DNA of 64,000 nucleotides from positions 248,001 through 312,000 of the forward strand of contig JAHLKI010000027.1 in NCBI GenBank assembly GCA_025602905.1, written 5' to 3'. Position numbers and translations under genes: made by a program. Below the pieces are notes generated by a model. It searched no databases. It was not told the origin of the DNA and saw nothing but the letters and a program-made list of their open reading frames with translations. This DNA comes from Phlyctochytrium arcticum. Its lineage: Eukaryota > Chytridiomycota > Chytridiomycetes > Chytridiales > Chytridiaceae. Numbering within the stretch: position 1 is the first letter of the stretch; every line of letters begins with the position of its first letter. Shown here piece by piece: positions 11,995-23,668 of the stretch.

Positions 11995-12000
11995 CATCAT

Positions 12001-12649
12001 CAAAATTCTTGTAATGAATGTCAACGGTGATGCAGCCAAAAAAATTGTAGCGACTTCCAACGGTAAAGCAGCCCTGTTTTTGATATATGCCAACCATGTT
12101 CGTGACGACATATTGGTCTACTTTGTTTGTTGTAAGCTGTCTCCCAATGCACTCTCAGCAGAGTCTGAGCAGACTGTAACTTACGCTAAGTTTCTACATC
12201 AAGATGAGTTCGGAGTATGTTGCCCGTCCGATTTATCCTGGATTTTTAGTTGTATTTTGACAGTTTCCTGAAACTCCAGCTTTTTTTTCTTTTTTAGGCA
12301 TAATTTCCAATGACCCTGCTTAACACATGACCATCACTATTCATCTTTATTTACCCAATGATGTGCTGAGGAGAATGGACCGAAAATTCTATGATATCAA
12401 TAAGATTCTAAGAACACAAGCGCATAAAGTGGGGCCAAAACATAACTTCAGGTGATTATGCGTACCCTGGCGCTTCATGAGTGGTTGTGACTCTCTTGAG
12501 AAATATGAATCGGATGCGATTTACCATGTTTACGATGAGGTCTTACACCTCTCAGTAGACAAGGTCTGACAATGAAAGTGGTAGACAAAAGTTTGAATCA
12601 AAAAAGGACGTCGCTACAGATCTCCCCAAAAACAAAGCCGAAAAAGAAT
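12001..12649. other. Upstream region of copy D, no gene
   Basis: This matches the regions upstream of B and C, including the poly-T run near 12,283-12,296 and an ATTCATCTTTATTT string. No coding frame was found. It probably includes the promoter of copy D and the array end. Confidence 0.45.
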
Positions 12650-12722
12650 TGGAGAATCGGGGTATCGATCCCCGTGCCTCTCGCATGCTAAGCGAGCGCT
12701 CTGCCATTTGAGCTAATTCCCC
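12650..12722 (-). tRNA. tRNA-Ala (anticodon AGC)
   Basis: Read on the minus strand, the 73-nt sequence folds into a cloverleaf. The acceptor GGGGAAT (12722-12716) pairs with ATTCTCC (12657-12651), with discriminator A at 12650. The D-arm follows TAGCTC, the anticodon stem CTCGC/GCGAG encloses TTAGCAT with anticodon AGC, and the T-arm has the CGGGG..CCCCG stem. No intron. Sequence TAGCTCAAATGG fits the internal A box and GATCGATACC the B box. Confidence 0.95.
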
Positions 12723-12886
12723 CTCTGATGAAATTTTCATTCTCAATGTACACTATGTACTTTTCCAAAAGTGAATTTTGCGCGATTTTGCGGCCTCTCC
12801 ATGGCTGGACCACGTGCTTCGTTTCACGTAAGCAAAACCACCACAACACCGCCCAGAGCCGCGCAGCAGTTCGAAAGCGCAACGAG

Positions 12887-12907
12887 GGGCCACGGGCCAC
12901 GGGCCAC
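12887..12907. repeat. (GGGCCAC)3 heptamer repeat
   Basis: Three exact GGGCCAC heptamers, followed by a partial copy, lie about 160-180 bp upstream of the MINPP1-like start codon. They could be promoter elements or simple slippage; the sequence alone does not decide. Confidence 0.7.
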
Positions 12908-13065
12908 GGCCATACAAAACCGCTTTACGAAAACGTGGCAACCGGCGACGTATTTATAGAGTAGAGGAGGACCTTTCTCGTCGTTTGCCCTCGCCGTTTG
13001 TCTGCGCTCTCAACCTCTCAACTACGTTATCAAGACCTCCATATCACTCGCCCACAACCTCATTC

Positions 13066-14718
13066 ATGTCCCCGACCACCGCAAAACTCCTCGTGGCAGC
13101 CGCAATCCTGGCTGCCCATACCTCAGCGGCTCCTTGGCAGCAGTCTGTTTTCATATCTGGCGATGATTTATCCCGCAACTCTACGGGGCGCTTCGTTGTG
13201 ACAGACCACCTGGGTACCAAAACAGCTTATCCCATTGCCGGCGATGAAATTGAGATGGTAGATGTGCCAGGCTGTACACTGAAGCAGGTCCATATGGTAC
13301 GTAAACAAGCTTGGTCACTTTGACCAGAAGCCAGAACCCCAGGACTGTATAACGAGACTGTTTATTTCTAAAGGTTGTCCGACATGGAACTCGTACCCCT
13401 ACCCGGTCCGTCATTTCATCCTTCAACGATTTGGAAAAGTTGGCAGATGGATCAAAAGATTGCCTTCAACCGCAGCATGCTTGGATCCGAGACTGGGTAT
13501 GTCTTCGCATTCAAAACTGAGAGGAGCCCTCTGACTGATCCCGGACTTTTCTTTCAGAGCAATCCATTTGAATCACAAGATGAGGGAATCCTTACGAAGT
13601 CTGGGCAGCGGGAAGGATATATGCTAGGGAAGCGAACGATGGCTCGGTACAAGACCCTTCTCGCGTAAGTAGCAGATCGGCTTTGTTTATACTTCTCGAG
13701 CTCCAGTTCATAAACCCATCTACATAGTGACCAAGACTACAACCCCAATGTATTTCACTTCAGCAGTTCTGCCCGTTCGCGTTCTGGTCAAACCGGCAAT
13801 GCATTCGCCGCGGGCTTGTTCCAAAGTGGTTCCGGTGAAAGCTGTCAATATACCCCAATTTACATGACCACTGCTCCTCAATGGACCGATCATGTCCTCA
13901 ACCCGCAAAAGTCCTGTCCTCTTTGGGGCCGTACTGTCAAGAAGGGGGCAAAACACGCCAGCGAAATGGCTGCATTCAATTCGGCAAGATTACCACCCAT
14001 CGCTGCCAGCCTCCAAAATACAACGTGCCTCCCCTTTACACCCGCTAACGCCGTTGCCGCCTGGCAATCGTGTGCATTCGAGTGGTCTGTCTACGGAAAA
14101 CAGGACGGATGGTGCACACTATTCAGCGAAGAGGAAGTCGCCTGGCTCGAGTTTGGCGAAGATCTGGACGATTGGTTGGAGAACGCCTATGGTGATCCAC
14201 TAAACGGACGCCTGGCTTGCACATTAGTGTCGGAGATTGTGAATGGTGCGAGGGACGCTCTAGAAGGACAGTCGCGGGTCCTTGCAAACTTTAGGTTTGG
14301 CCATTCCGAAACGCTCATTGCTCTCGTCACATCACTGGTAAGTCACATTTGGTATGGCACATTCTGCACATTCCGCTTACTCGTCACACCTGTATAGGGG
14401 CTATACAAAGACTCTATACCCTTATCTGGCCATTCGCACACCCCACAACGCGATCGGAACTTTCGAACATCGAGAGTAGCCCCGTTTTTAGCCAACATGG
14501 CCTTTGAGGTCTACACGTGCGGAGCAGAGGATACCCCAACCGTCCGTGCCCTTGTCAACGAGAAGCCCGTGGCTCTCCCTGGATGCCCATCCGAACTTTG
14601 TCCCCTGGCAACTTGGGAAGAAACAATACAAGAACACATAGATTGCGACATTGATGCCATTTGCGGAAAACCCGATCCTGACGACGAGGACAAAAACCCT
14701 GAGAAAACCGGATTTTGA
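13066..14718 (+). CDS. MINPP1: Multiple inositol polyphosphate phosphatase (histidine acid phosphatase)
   Basis: A secreted or ER-lumenal enzyme that removes phosphates from inositol polyphosphates. The start at 13066 gives a clean signal peptide (KLLVAAAILAAHTSAA); an in-frame ATG at 12985 would bury it. Introns follow TVHM-type joins: the exon end CAT ATG joins GTTGTCCGACATGG to make the catalytic VVRHGTRTPT motif. Later junctions give WSNPFESQ, LLADQDYNP and TSLGLYKDS. The proton-donor motif is GHSETL near 14,300, close to the family's HAE. Cysteines are frequent, as expected for a secreted protein. A TTTATA string at 12,953 lies about 110 bp upstream. About 455 residues, normal for the family. 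Confidence 0.85.
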
Positions 14719-15601
14719 AAAGGCTGCTGAGGACACTTCCACCCATTTGTATATAGTATCTCTCCCGAGACATTTTTTGATCATCCCCCATCATCTGATT
14801 CTGCATATTGTGCTTAACACTGTAATTGATTGACATTTATTAATATCATATATTCCTCTCGTCGTATCAGTGTAAGAACAGTTCGGATTCTGTACTCGTT
14901 TTGAATATGCGCGTTTCTGATTGGGAAGGACAGAGAGTTGGGCAAGAACTCAAATGTTGTTTCTAGCTGGCCGTTCGTTCTCGGGCGCCGCTGAATATAT
15001 GCGGATTTAAATAACTCAGTAGCCGGCTCATCGCTATTGCGCTTCTCATTTAAGACCCCAGGTCAATCTTTGTTGTTTTTCTTGGCGGTTTTTGGCACAG
15101 TCGGTGTGTTGTACATATTTACCTTTCCTCCCGGACACTGCCACTACTCGAGTATGTACGGTACGGGATTTTCCCTCTGCGTTAGATAGTATGTTCCCTG
15201 TGTTGTTTGTTTGGCCCACGTTGCTGCTGCCAAGGCGAAGAAGGCAATTTCCCATGACCAATCGACCCTGAAGCTGCTGGTGGCTGTGCCACTTCGGAGG
15301 TCAGTGTCCCGCTCTCGAAACTTTCGAGGTTTGCTCCCATTCCATTCCAACACAAAAGCGTGCAAAGAGAAGAAGAAGACCGACGAAATTGACAGTAGCT
15401 ACCCGCAAGTCAACAAGTGCCAGACAAACAGGCATACTATACACGTGGAATTCAAGCCTGAAAACAGTGTTTGTCACCGCGCGCCCAGCATTTTAGGTTC
15501 CAACTTCCCTCGCACTGTACCAGAGAGACTACCCCCCTCGGGAGACCTACACTGGCGGGCGAGGTTCGTTACGGCTCGTTCAAGCTGGTCCAGGTCCAAC
15601 T
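14719..15601. other. Intergenic spacer
   Basis: Between two same-strand genes. A long open frame (15211-15765) has no domain and overlaps the next gene's start out of frame, so I treat it as chance. Otherwise nothing is seen beyond probable 3' UTR and promoter sequence. Confidence 0.45.
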
Positions 15602-17005
15602 ATGGTGATTCATGCTCTCTGGGGACAGAAAGCAGACTCCATGCTTCAAAAACCGCCAACGAAACCGCCGAGGTTGGCAAGACGGTCGTCAATACCTGCT
15701 CTGGCACCTTCTGCCGAAATGGAAAGTCATTCCCGACACCCCACCGCATCTTCAACGCCCTCTGAATCACCGCCTCCAAAACCACCCCGTAATAGACTGG
15801 TTCAGTCCATAGCCGCGGCGGCCGCGCATGCCTTGAAAGATGGTGTCCTGCGTCCAACGTCCCTAGTGATAAGGCGACAATCAAGTAATAACCTCCCACA
15901 AGCCGACACGCGGCCACAAACGTGGTGCAATACCCCCATTTCATCCTCCCTGAGCACATCCTTACTATGGTCGACCCTTTCCGCGTCCAGCTTAGAAACA
16001 GCGCTACACGCGTCCCCACTCCACACTTGCACCGACGGTCTTACCCGGCCTCCATCAGTCAATGACCTCCATCCCCGCGATGTGAAAGCCGTCATCTGTC
16101 TGGGCGACTCGCTTATGACGGGTCTGTGTCTCGATAATCCGAATGCCCCAACACATAAGGAAGCCGTCGTGTCTCATATATCAGGCGGTAATCGAAATCT
16201 GATATGGCTGCTATCCGGAGAACATCGTCACAAAACCTGTATTTCCGGTGGAGCTTCCGGTGTTATATCAATAGCCAAACTTCTTCAGACATTTGCGCCA
16301 GACATTGCCGGCCTCAGTCTGGCCAAGACGCGCTGTGGTGCTAAAAGCGATGGTAGCTGGAATTTTGCTCGATCAGGAGCTGCTGCTCGAGATATCCGTC
16401 ATCAAGTGGTGGACGTCATTACCAAGCTAAACAAGCCGGAGAATGTTCAGATCAAGAATGGCTGGAAGATGATTTTTCTCTGGTGTGGAGGAAACGACGT
16501 ATTGCTCGATGATTGGAATGGCAATTTGGATCAAGAAGCTACGAATCGTATAACGCGTCCAGTCGTGGAGGCTCTTCAACTGCTACGGAGCTGTGTTGAC
16601 CGATGCTTTGTCGCCCTACTCACCATTCCCGACATCAGCAGTATACTAAAGCATGACGCAACTCCTCGCGAACGCGATCACTGTCGGCGGAAACTAGCAG
16701 CCGCAAACCGGGCCATTCGGAGGGTCGTTACAGATTATGATTGGGAAGTCGCGCCTGGTGGGCAACCATCATCTTTTGTCGTCACCATTCAGGCCACCAT
16801 TGAATCCCCCATTGAACATACACTCTACCAAAAACATTTTGCGAGTGCTGCTGATGGCGCACATCCCAACGCGTTGGCTCATCAAGCGTTTGCCAAATGC
16901 GTTTGGCATAACCTGTTTGCTCAATCAGACGACAAATGGACAACGATGGCTCAAGTGCTGGAAGGGGGATGGTTCGTACCCTCTTCATCGTCAACTTTTA
17001 GATAG
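15602..17005 (+). CDS. GDSL/SGNH hydrolase, phospholipase-B1-like (467 aa)
   Basis: Intronless. After a Pro/Ser-rich, probably disordered N-terminus (residues 1-150) comes an SGNH hydrolase domain. Block I is CLGDSLMTG with the nucleophile Ser. The block II region is ARSGAAARDI, block III GGNDVLLDDW, and block V DGAHPNALAHQAF with the catalytic His. Spacing and the closing WHNLF resemble the animal/protist phospholipase B1 (AdPLB) group rather than yeast PLB. No signal peptide or TM helix is visible, so it may be cytosolic. The start could also be the second Met (MLQKPPTKPP, 15641). Substrate is inferred, not shown. Confidence 0.75.
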   Translation: MVIHALWGQKADSMLQKPPTKPPRLARRSSIPALAPSAEMESHSRHPTASSTPSESPPPKPPRNRLVQSIAAAAAHALKDGVLRPTSLVIRRQSSNNLPQADTRPQTWCNTPISSSLSTSLLWSTLSASSLETALHASPLHTCTDGLTRPPSVNDLHPRDVKAVICLGDSLMTGLCLDNPNAPTHKEAVVSHISGGNRNLIWLLSGEHRHKTCISGGASGVISIAKLLQTFAPDIAGLSLAKTRCGAKSDGSWNFARSGAAARDIRHQVVDVITKLNKPENVQIKNGWKMIFLWCGGNDVLLDDWNGNLDQEATNRITRPVVEALQLLRSCVDRCFVALLTIPDISSILKHDATPRERDHCRRKLAAANRAIRRVVTDYDWEVAPGGQPSSFVVTIQATIESPIEHTLYQKHFASAADGAHPNALAHQAFAKCVWHNLFAQSDDKWTTMAQVLEGGWFVPSSSSTFR

Positions 17006-17129
17006 TTTTACCCGTCGCCCAAATCCTACTTGTACAAATTTTTTGGAAACACTACCACTGTAATTAATTGGAACATCAACGACAATTTATTAGTATATAC
17101 AAGTCTTTGTTTAGCGCACCAGGACATGG

Positions 17130-18015
17130 TTATGTTCCTATCAGATGCTTGAACCACATTGGAGCACGGAGCAGGCGTCGTTCGCCAGAACCTTCCATTC
17201 GAGGGTACACATCATCCAAAAAGTAGTAAACATGTCCAACGATCAGTCCGGTTAGATCTTCCATCGGCCAGCGATTATTCAGGAACACGGTGAATCCAAG
17301 TAGCACCCATGGGAGATATGGGGCGTTGAAGGTAAAGACCCCGAGGAAGTTCATACGTATAAATCCATTGCGACGCGACCAAAGGTACACGAGCATGAAG
17401 GTGAGTGAGGATGACAGAAATGGGACCGATTGCCGCATTCGGAGGAATGGAGATAGGGCCTATTGAACAACACTTGCGTTAGTTGATGGCCGAACAGATG
17501 CAAGCAAGTCGCGTACGATTGATCCTACTGCTCCAAACAGGAGGGCCCAGATAAAGTCTGCTGTTCGACCTCGAAATGATCCCTCTTCGAGCATTCGACT
17601 ATATTGCATTCTACATGGCACAGAACAGTTAGATTCGTTGGAGTGAGCGAGCAGAGAAAGCCTCTCATCAAACTTTACACGAAGAACATGTGAAACAGGA
17701 AATTTAGCGAAATATCGCCAAAGTACAAGAAACTTGTTATGAGTCGCCACCACTATCATCCGATGAGTATGTATCGAAATGTGCAGGTCCATCAAGTCCA
17801 TACTTCTCCTGACCGCCGTATCAAGGTCCAGCTGAAATACAAGTGGAAAGGTGAAACTAGTTGCAATTGCTACAGATACCCAAGATTAGACTTTGGAGTC
17901 GCTTTTCAAACGTAAGAAGACTCACACATGCCAACGTTGTGGCAACGATGGCTGTCACATATGTTCGGGTGACTATTGGCACCGCATAGTACCAGTCTTC
18001 TAATGGGAATGGCAT
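17130..18015 (-). CDS. DER1: Derlin (DER1 family ERAD membrane protein)
   Basis: Derlins are rhomboid-like pseudoproteases of the ER that help retrotranslocate misfolded proteins to Cdc48/p97. Start at 18015 (MPFPLEDWYYAVPIVTRTY). Joined exons give TLIRRSGE + WWRLITSFLYFGD (the WR motif), then YSRMLEEGSFRGRTADF + IWALLFGA, then LVYLWSRRNGFIRMNF, FNAPYLPWVLLGF and LTGLIVGHVYYFLDDVYP, all derlin signatures. The short piece that should read like LDLVSPF-YF between exons 1 and 2 could not be placed, so a tiny exon or unusual splice may exist there. Introns are only about 45-70 bp. Stop at 17130. Confidence 0.85.
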
Positions 18016-18486
18016 CTCGTAAATTTTGAGAACTCGTTCAATTGGTCATCGCCATCAGAGAGTGTATGGACCATGGCACAGTCAGCGGAGTTCCTGTGGC
18101 TGCGCCAGCCGCAACGGCCAGTCAGTTTGGTCACACACGCGGCGGATGTTTCGCAAGAGCAGTGCGGGGACCGAAACCAGGATTAGCATTTCACGTCAAG
18201 CGCGCACACTATCGCACTTATTCTCTATCACGCCGCAATCTTGCTTCGGAGCTGCTGGACGACACGGGACGTGGACAAACAACTCTTTGCTGCAGTCTCT
18301 GTCAATTCGGTCGCCACCTTGGTGGCGTTATAGCTTCTTGCGAAATCGTCAACGTTGCAACCTCGTGCTTGCCGTAAAGGTGTGTAGGGAACTCGACTAG
18401 TGGAATGATATCGCGAAAACAGTACTGAAACTGCATCTCTTCTAGCACTCTCGTCATCCTCCTTACCTTTCTGCACGTAACTCAAG
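18016..18486. promoter_or_regulatory. Shared upstream region of Derlin and Rab genes
   Basis: A 471-bp region between two divergently transcribed trafficking genes. Overlapping short frames here have no recognisable domain. The last 60 bases before the Rab ATG are pyrimidine-rich. No clear TATA box. Confidence 0.4.
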
Positions 18487-19531
<1,045 letters not shown>

Positions 19532-20685
19532 TTTCTACAGACGGAATCCGCTGTGGCTACTTGCTACCCAGGTCAAGTACAGATGCAGGCGTTCTCCTCA
19601 TCTGAGAGGTAATAGCCTTACTGGGTTGTGGGGTAGAAACGTTTGCAAGAGTCTCCCACGCTCTTATATCCTTTGTGTTCCCTTTTGTTTGTTTGATAAT
19701 CTGTTATTTTTCCAACATCCTCCCCATCTTTCATTAAAATGAAAACATAAGTGTGACATATTTGCTGGATCTCCCGCCGATCGGTAGATTTGCCCACCGG
19801 GAGCGAAAGAAGCAACAGAGAGAGCTTCCGCTCCGTCCGTCAGCTACGCCTCTCTCACTTGCTTGGCCTGCTGCTTCCCAGCGATCGTAAACCCTGATGG
19901 TTGCGGACAAACATGGACGAGGTGCATAAAACCCAAACACCGACCCGGTAAGTTGGACGAACGAACCGAGGAATAAATGTAGCTCCCAATGCCGTTTAAT
20001 CCCCAAAGGTTGCCTAGACAACATTATGTCCTACGCGTCATGATCCTTAGTTAAACCCGCAAAGTTGGGGCACCGTTCAAGGTCGCCCGGCGCCAATCCT
20101 CACCTCCCGGGCGCCACAACACCCAGCGATTTTGGCAGACCCCGACACAACCCCGCGACCCGCATTACCTCTGCTTTCCGGCTCCTCCAAGCATACTCGA
20201 ACGTGGTTGTTGGCACTGAGGGACGACTTCCGTGGGTTCCTGTTTATACCTATCCGGAGTGGGGATTTCGCCTGAACGCACGAAAACAAAGACCCTTACT
20301 TTGCCGGCTAGCTACCTCACCGGGCCCTTGCCGAACTCGTAAAACGAAACCATCTTTGTTTACTGCCAAACTATTTGTGCTGGCGTATTCGGACGCCAAA
20401 TTGAACGACGACCCCACAAGGGTGAAGAGGATACTCATTATACTACCTGATTTTGGAATTCTAGGCTAATTTAATCGGTTTGCCCCGCATTACTGCCGAA
20501 CTTCCCTTCCGCACCATCATCCCCCCACCTATAAAAGCCTCGGCCTCTGGGCATCCCCGGTCCTGCTTTTCATTATCCTCACTGTACCCCAGTATCCTTT
20601 TGCCGCGCTTTCCTCTACCTACAATCTTAGTTTGCCATTCCTCTTGGTATAATCACCTTCTTTCTGCCCTTCTCATCAATCTACA
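19532..20685. other. Intergenic spacer
   Basis: A 1.15-kb region. A frame at 20065-20469 has low-complexity Arg/Pro content and no homologous feel. The last 150 bases are strongly pyrimidine-rich (CCTCACTGTACC, CCTCTACC), typical of a fungal core promoter for the next gene, with CTATAAAAG near 20,529. Confidence 0.45.
20529..20537 (+). promoter_or_regulatory. TATA-like box of GTP cyclohydrolase I
   Basis: CTATAAAAG lies about 155 bp upstream of the ATG and is followed by a C/T-rich tract that would suit the transcription start. Confidence 0.4.
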
Positions 20686-21683
20686 ATGGCCGACATCGCT
20701 AGCCCTGATACCGCCCGCAACAGCGCGGTCAAGGAACAAGGCTCGCCTCTCAAGCAGAACGGCGCAGATGGCGAGTTTTCGACCGTCGTCAGCAAGTTTC
20801 ACTCCCATCTCGTTGATCCCGCACGAAGCCCGTCACCTTTCCGTGTAGCGGAACAGATTGACAAGGAAGGACTTCTCTGGCCATCCATTGGAACCAAGGC
20901 ACGCAAGAATGAGACCGAAGCTGAGCGCGAGCAGCGTCTCAAGCGCATGTCGGATGCCATCCGAACAGTCATCGAGTGCGTCGGAGAAGACTCCAACCGC
21001 GAGGGCATTCTCAAAACCCCCATGCGCTACGCTCAAGCCATGCTGTTCTTTACCAAGGGTTATGAGCAGAACATGCTGGACATTATCAACTCGGCCGTCT
21101 TTGAAGAAGATCATGAGGAGATGGTCATTGTCAAGAACATTGACATCTTTTCTCTTTGCGAGCACCACATGGTCCCTTTTGTTGGAAAGGTGGGTAAACT
21201 TGATGGCATGACATCGTTTGCAGGATGTATTCATTAACCATGAAAACTTTACAGGTCAGCATTGGATACATTCCCAACAAGCGCGTACTCGGATTGAGTA
21301 AACTCGCCCGAATCGCAGAGATGTTCAGTCGCCGCCTGCAGGTCCAGGAAAGGCTTACAAAGCAAATCGCTACATCCCTCCAGGACATTCTCAAGCCCCA
21401 GGGAGTTGCCGTCACCATGGAAGCTTCGTAAGTGACATCCATTCGCTCTTATACGCGAGGCTTGGGACTAACGAAGGTTCGCCAGACATATGTGCATGGT
21501 GATGCGTGGAGTTCAGAAACCAGGTAGCAGTACCGTCACCAGTTGCATGCTCGGTGTCTTCCGGGAGGACCCCAAGACACGAGAGGAATTCTTGCGGGTA
21601 AGCATGCATTTGTGCACATTCCTGTAGTTATCCCCTTCTGACGGTATGCTCTCCTCCAGCTCATTCGCTCGTCGGGCTTGTAA
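20686..21683 (+). CDS. FOL2: GTP cyclohydrolase I
   Basis: Converts GTP to 7,8-dihydroneopterin triphosphate, the first step of folate and tetrahydrobiopterin synthesis; a cytosolic decamer. Residues 1-50 are a variable N-terminal extension. The core follows with [18 protein letters not shown] and the zinc ligand segment [10 protein letters not shown]. Joined exons give GK + [20 protein letters not shown], then VTMEAS + [14 protein letters not shown] and [12 protein letters not shown] (second zinc Cys). The last exon encodes LIRSSGL-stop. Three introns with GTGGGT, GTAAGT and GTAAGC donors. All catalytic and zinc residues are present. Confidence 0.93.
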
Positions 21684-22898
21684 GAAGTTGAAATGCCAGT
21701 GCTGGGTAGCTTTGGGGACTTTTTGACCGCGTGAATACCATAAATACCGTCCATAGCATGTGAAAGAGGTTTTTCGTGTAATTTTTCTGTAGAATTCGTT
21801 AGTTTCAAAAGTGTTTTTTTCCTGATTTTTGCCCAACGTTCACCTTTACTCGGTCGGAGTTTACGAAATGCTGAGGGTTTATCCCGAAGTGTTGTCGGCG
21901 CTAAAAAATTGGTCAATCACACTCACATGATCTCAAAGAAATGAAATGAAATGGTTGAAATCACAGAAATCACTGTAAAAGAGATGTGAGAAAAGATACG
22001 AATAAAGGTTACGAAAAGAAACTAAAAAAATGAGACAAAGAATAAAGCTTTCACGTTACTGCATGTCTTCAAAGTAAACGAATACATCACAAATTGAGAA
22101 CGAAACAAATCAATCAAAATCCAAGCTGAACATTCCATGAAGCAAAGAATGCGATTCAATAATAGAACAAAGGAAAGACGAAAAGAATGAAGTTTTACGT
22201 TACTGAATACTGTATTTTCGAGTAAAACAAAGCACAGATAAAGTTGAGAGATCCAGAAAAAGTACTCAGCGCAACAGATGGAAGCATATTGGAGATCATC
22301 GAAGGCACAAGGGACAGACAGACGAAAAAATAAGCATCAGCACAAATAATGATAAAGAAAATTAACACATTTCTAAAGGAATGGATGAAATAACAGAAAC
22401 AAAAAAGAGAGACATATCTGCAGCATGTGCATGATACAACGGGATGGGCAATACCAAATCAACGAACGAATCGAAATTAGCACGTTCAAAGCTATGAAAA
22501 AACGTAGAACTCCGCAAAAATGGGAGGACACATCACGGAGCGAGCGGAGCGACTACACAACAAGAACATACTTAAGCGCCATTTGCGCTTTCACATATAG
22601 CAGAGGAATCAAGCACATACCATAACAAGATATTAATGAGAATAGAGATATCCAGGAGACGTACATCATTATGACAGCAGAGCCAACAAAAACTTTCCAG
22701 ATCTACATACAACATATCAAAGAACACATGTAATGAAACAAAGTAACAGAGAGTGAAGAAAAGAGTGCCAAGAACAATCATTTTCCAAACACTCCAACAA
22801 TGAAACGTACTTCATGTTGACTGGGTTGAGGATTGGATAAACCCTCAGCCCGTAGTGCTCGTGCAGTCAAATTTGCGCAGTACTCAAAACGCGCTTGC
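21684..22898. other. Purine-biased spacer with imperfect repeats
   Basis: From about 21,930 to 22,790 the plus strand is heavily A/G-rich with few T runs. Imperfect repeats occur: a GACAAAGAATAAAGCTTTCA..GTTACTG block at 22034-22082 matches 22178-22232. No gene is seen. The right end is the RPS21 promoter. Confidence 0.5.
22034..22232. repeat. Pair of imperfect direct repeats (about 50 bp)
   Basis: 22034-22082 and 22178-22232 align as GAC(A/G)AA..GAAT(A/G)AAG.TTT.ACGTTACTG.AT.C followed by AGTAAA. They are about 145 bp apart and diverged, so this is an old duplication within the purine-rich spacer. Confidence 0.5.
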
Positions 22899-22904
22899 CA
22901 CGTG
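22899..22904. promoter_or_regulatory. CACGTG E-box upstream of RPS21
   Basis: Palindromic CACGTG 112 bp upstream of the RPS21 ATG, in the sequence GCCACGTGACT. In many fungi this motif binds bHLH factors such as Cbf1 and is common at ribosomal-protein promoters; binding here is inference. Confidence 0.4.
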
Positions 22905-23010
22905 ACTTTTGACTTCGAACCACTTAAAACCAGCTTTTCTTTTCGATATCGACAGCCGATTTCCGTCCTGTGCAACTCCCTCTCTTTTGGCCATTTCACA
23001 GTTGTAAGCC

Positions 23011-23414
23011 ATGGAGAACGAAAAGGGACAGGTGAGAGCTGGTTGCGTTAGCTGCTGTCGTTGCCGATAGCGGGGGACGACCTATGGCCGTTTTTCTAAA
23101 CGTTATTTTCCTTCAGGTTGTCGATCTCTACATTCCCCGCAAGTGCTCTGCCACTGGTCGGTTGATTACTGCCAAGGATCACTCCTCTGTGCAGATCAAC
23201 GTTGCCGACATCGACGAGTCCGGCCGTATCACCGGTACCTTCCAGACCTACGCTCTTTCCGGCTTCGTTCGCACCATGGGCGAGTCTGACGACTCTATCA
23301 ACCGTTTGGCCACCGCTGATGGTCTCCTCAAGGGGTTAGTTTATCATGCGTTTGTGGTTCAGGACTTGTGCTAATCATATGTCTATTCACAGAGTCTGGA
23401 GCTACCAACAATAG
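23011..23414 (+). CDS. RPS21: 40S ribosomal protein S21
   Basis: A small-subunit ribosomal protein, 86 residues or so. Exon 1 is only MENEKGQ; an intron right after the start is typical of ribosomal-protein genes. Exon 2 gives [20 protein letters not shown] through [12 protein letters not shown], and exon 3 closes VWSYQQ-stop across GG|GTTAGT..CACAG|A. Full length and clearly conserved. Confidence 0.95.
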
Positions 23415-23668
23415 ATTATGTCTGTTTGGGGAGGGTTCTGGATGTTCAAGATCAGGCAGCTTCGTTATTTGTAGATACAACTTTTAAAGCTGGATTGAAA
23501 GTTTCAATATATCTTTCGAAAGCCAAGTTGACATTGCCAATTAGCCTGTTTGATATTGTGTCTAGCTACGATGTGTACAATGGGATTGGATTGGGGGTTA
23601 GCCAAGCTGCACCTGATCGGAATGCGACGATAGGGTGGAGAATGGGGGGAGCCGGTCAGCTAGTGAGA

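Larger units (their letters stand above)
5400..12480 (-). repeat. Tandem array of 2.4-2.6-kb units
   Basis: The block containing GGAAAC..CCATTGAT..CTGCTCA.GACG recurs near 5,495, 7,875 and 10,465, giving spacings of about 2.4 and 2.6 kb. Two units hold one B-type gene, its upstream region (a T-rich tract ending TTTTTTAGCC is recognisable in each) and a 5' remnant of an A-type gene. The third, with D, has the same gene and upstream region; only a short possible remnant is seen near 12,440. D's unit ends about 170 bp from a tRNA gene. The array most likely grew by unequal crossing-over from an A-B gene pair. Confidence 0.6.

Noticed and set aside
15211..15765. 184-codon plus-strand frame
   Set aside because: Overlaps the phospholipase-B-like start in another frame and is low in recognisable content.
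18026..18400. Overlapping frames between Derlin and Rab
   Set aside because: Two frames in the same bases with no domain; best explained as promoter DNA.
20065..20469. 134-codon frame upstream of GTP cyclohydrolase
   Set aside because: Arg/Pro-rich chance frame ending before the core promoter.
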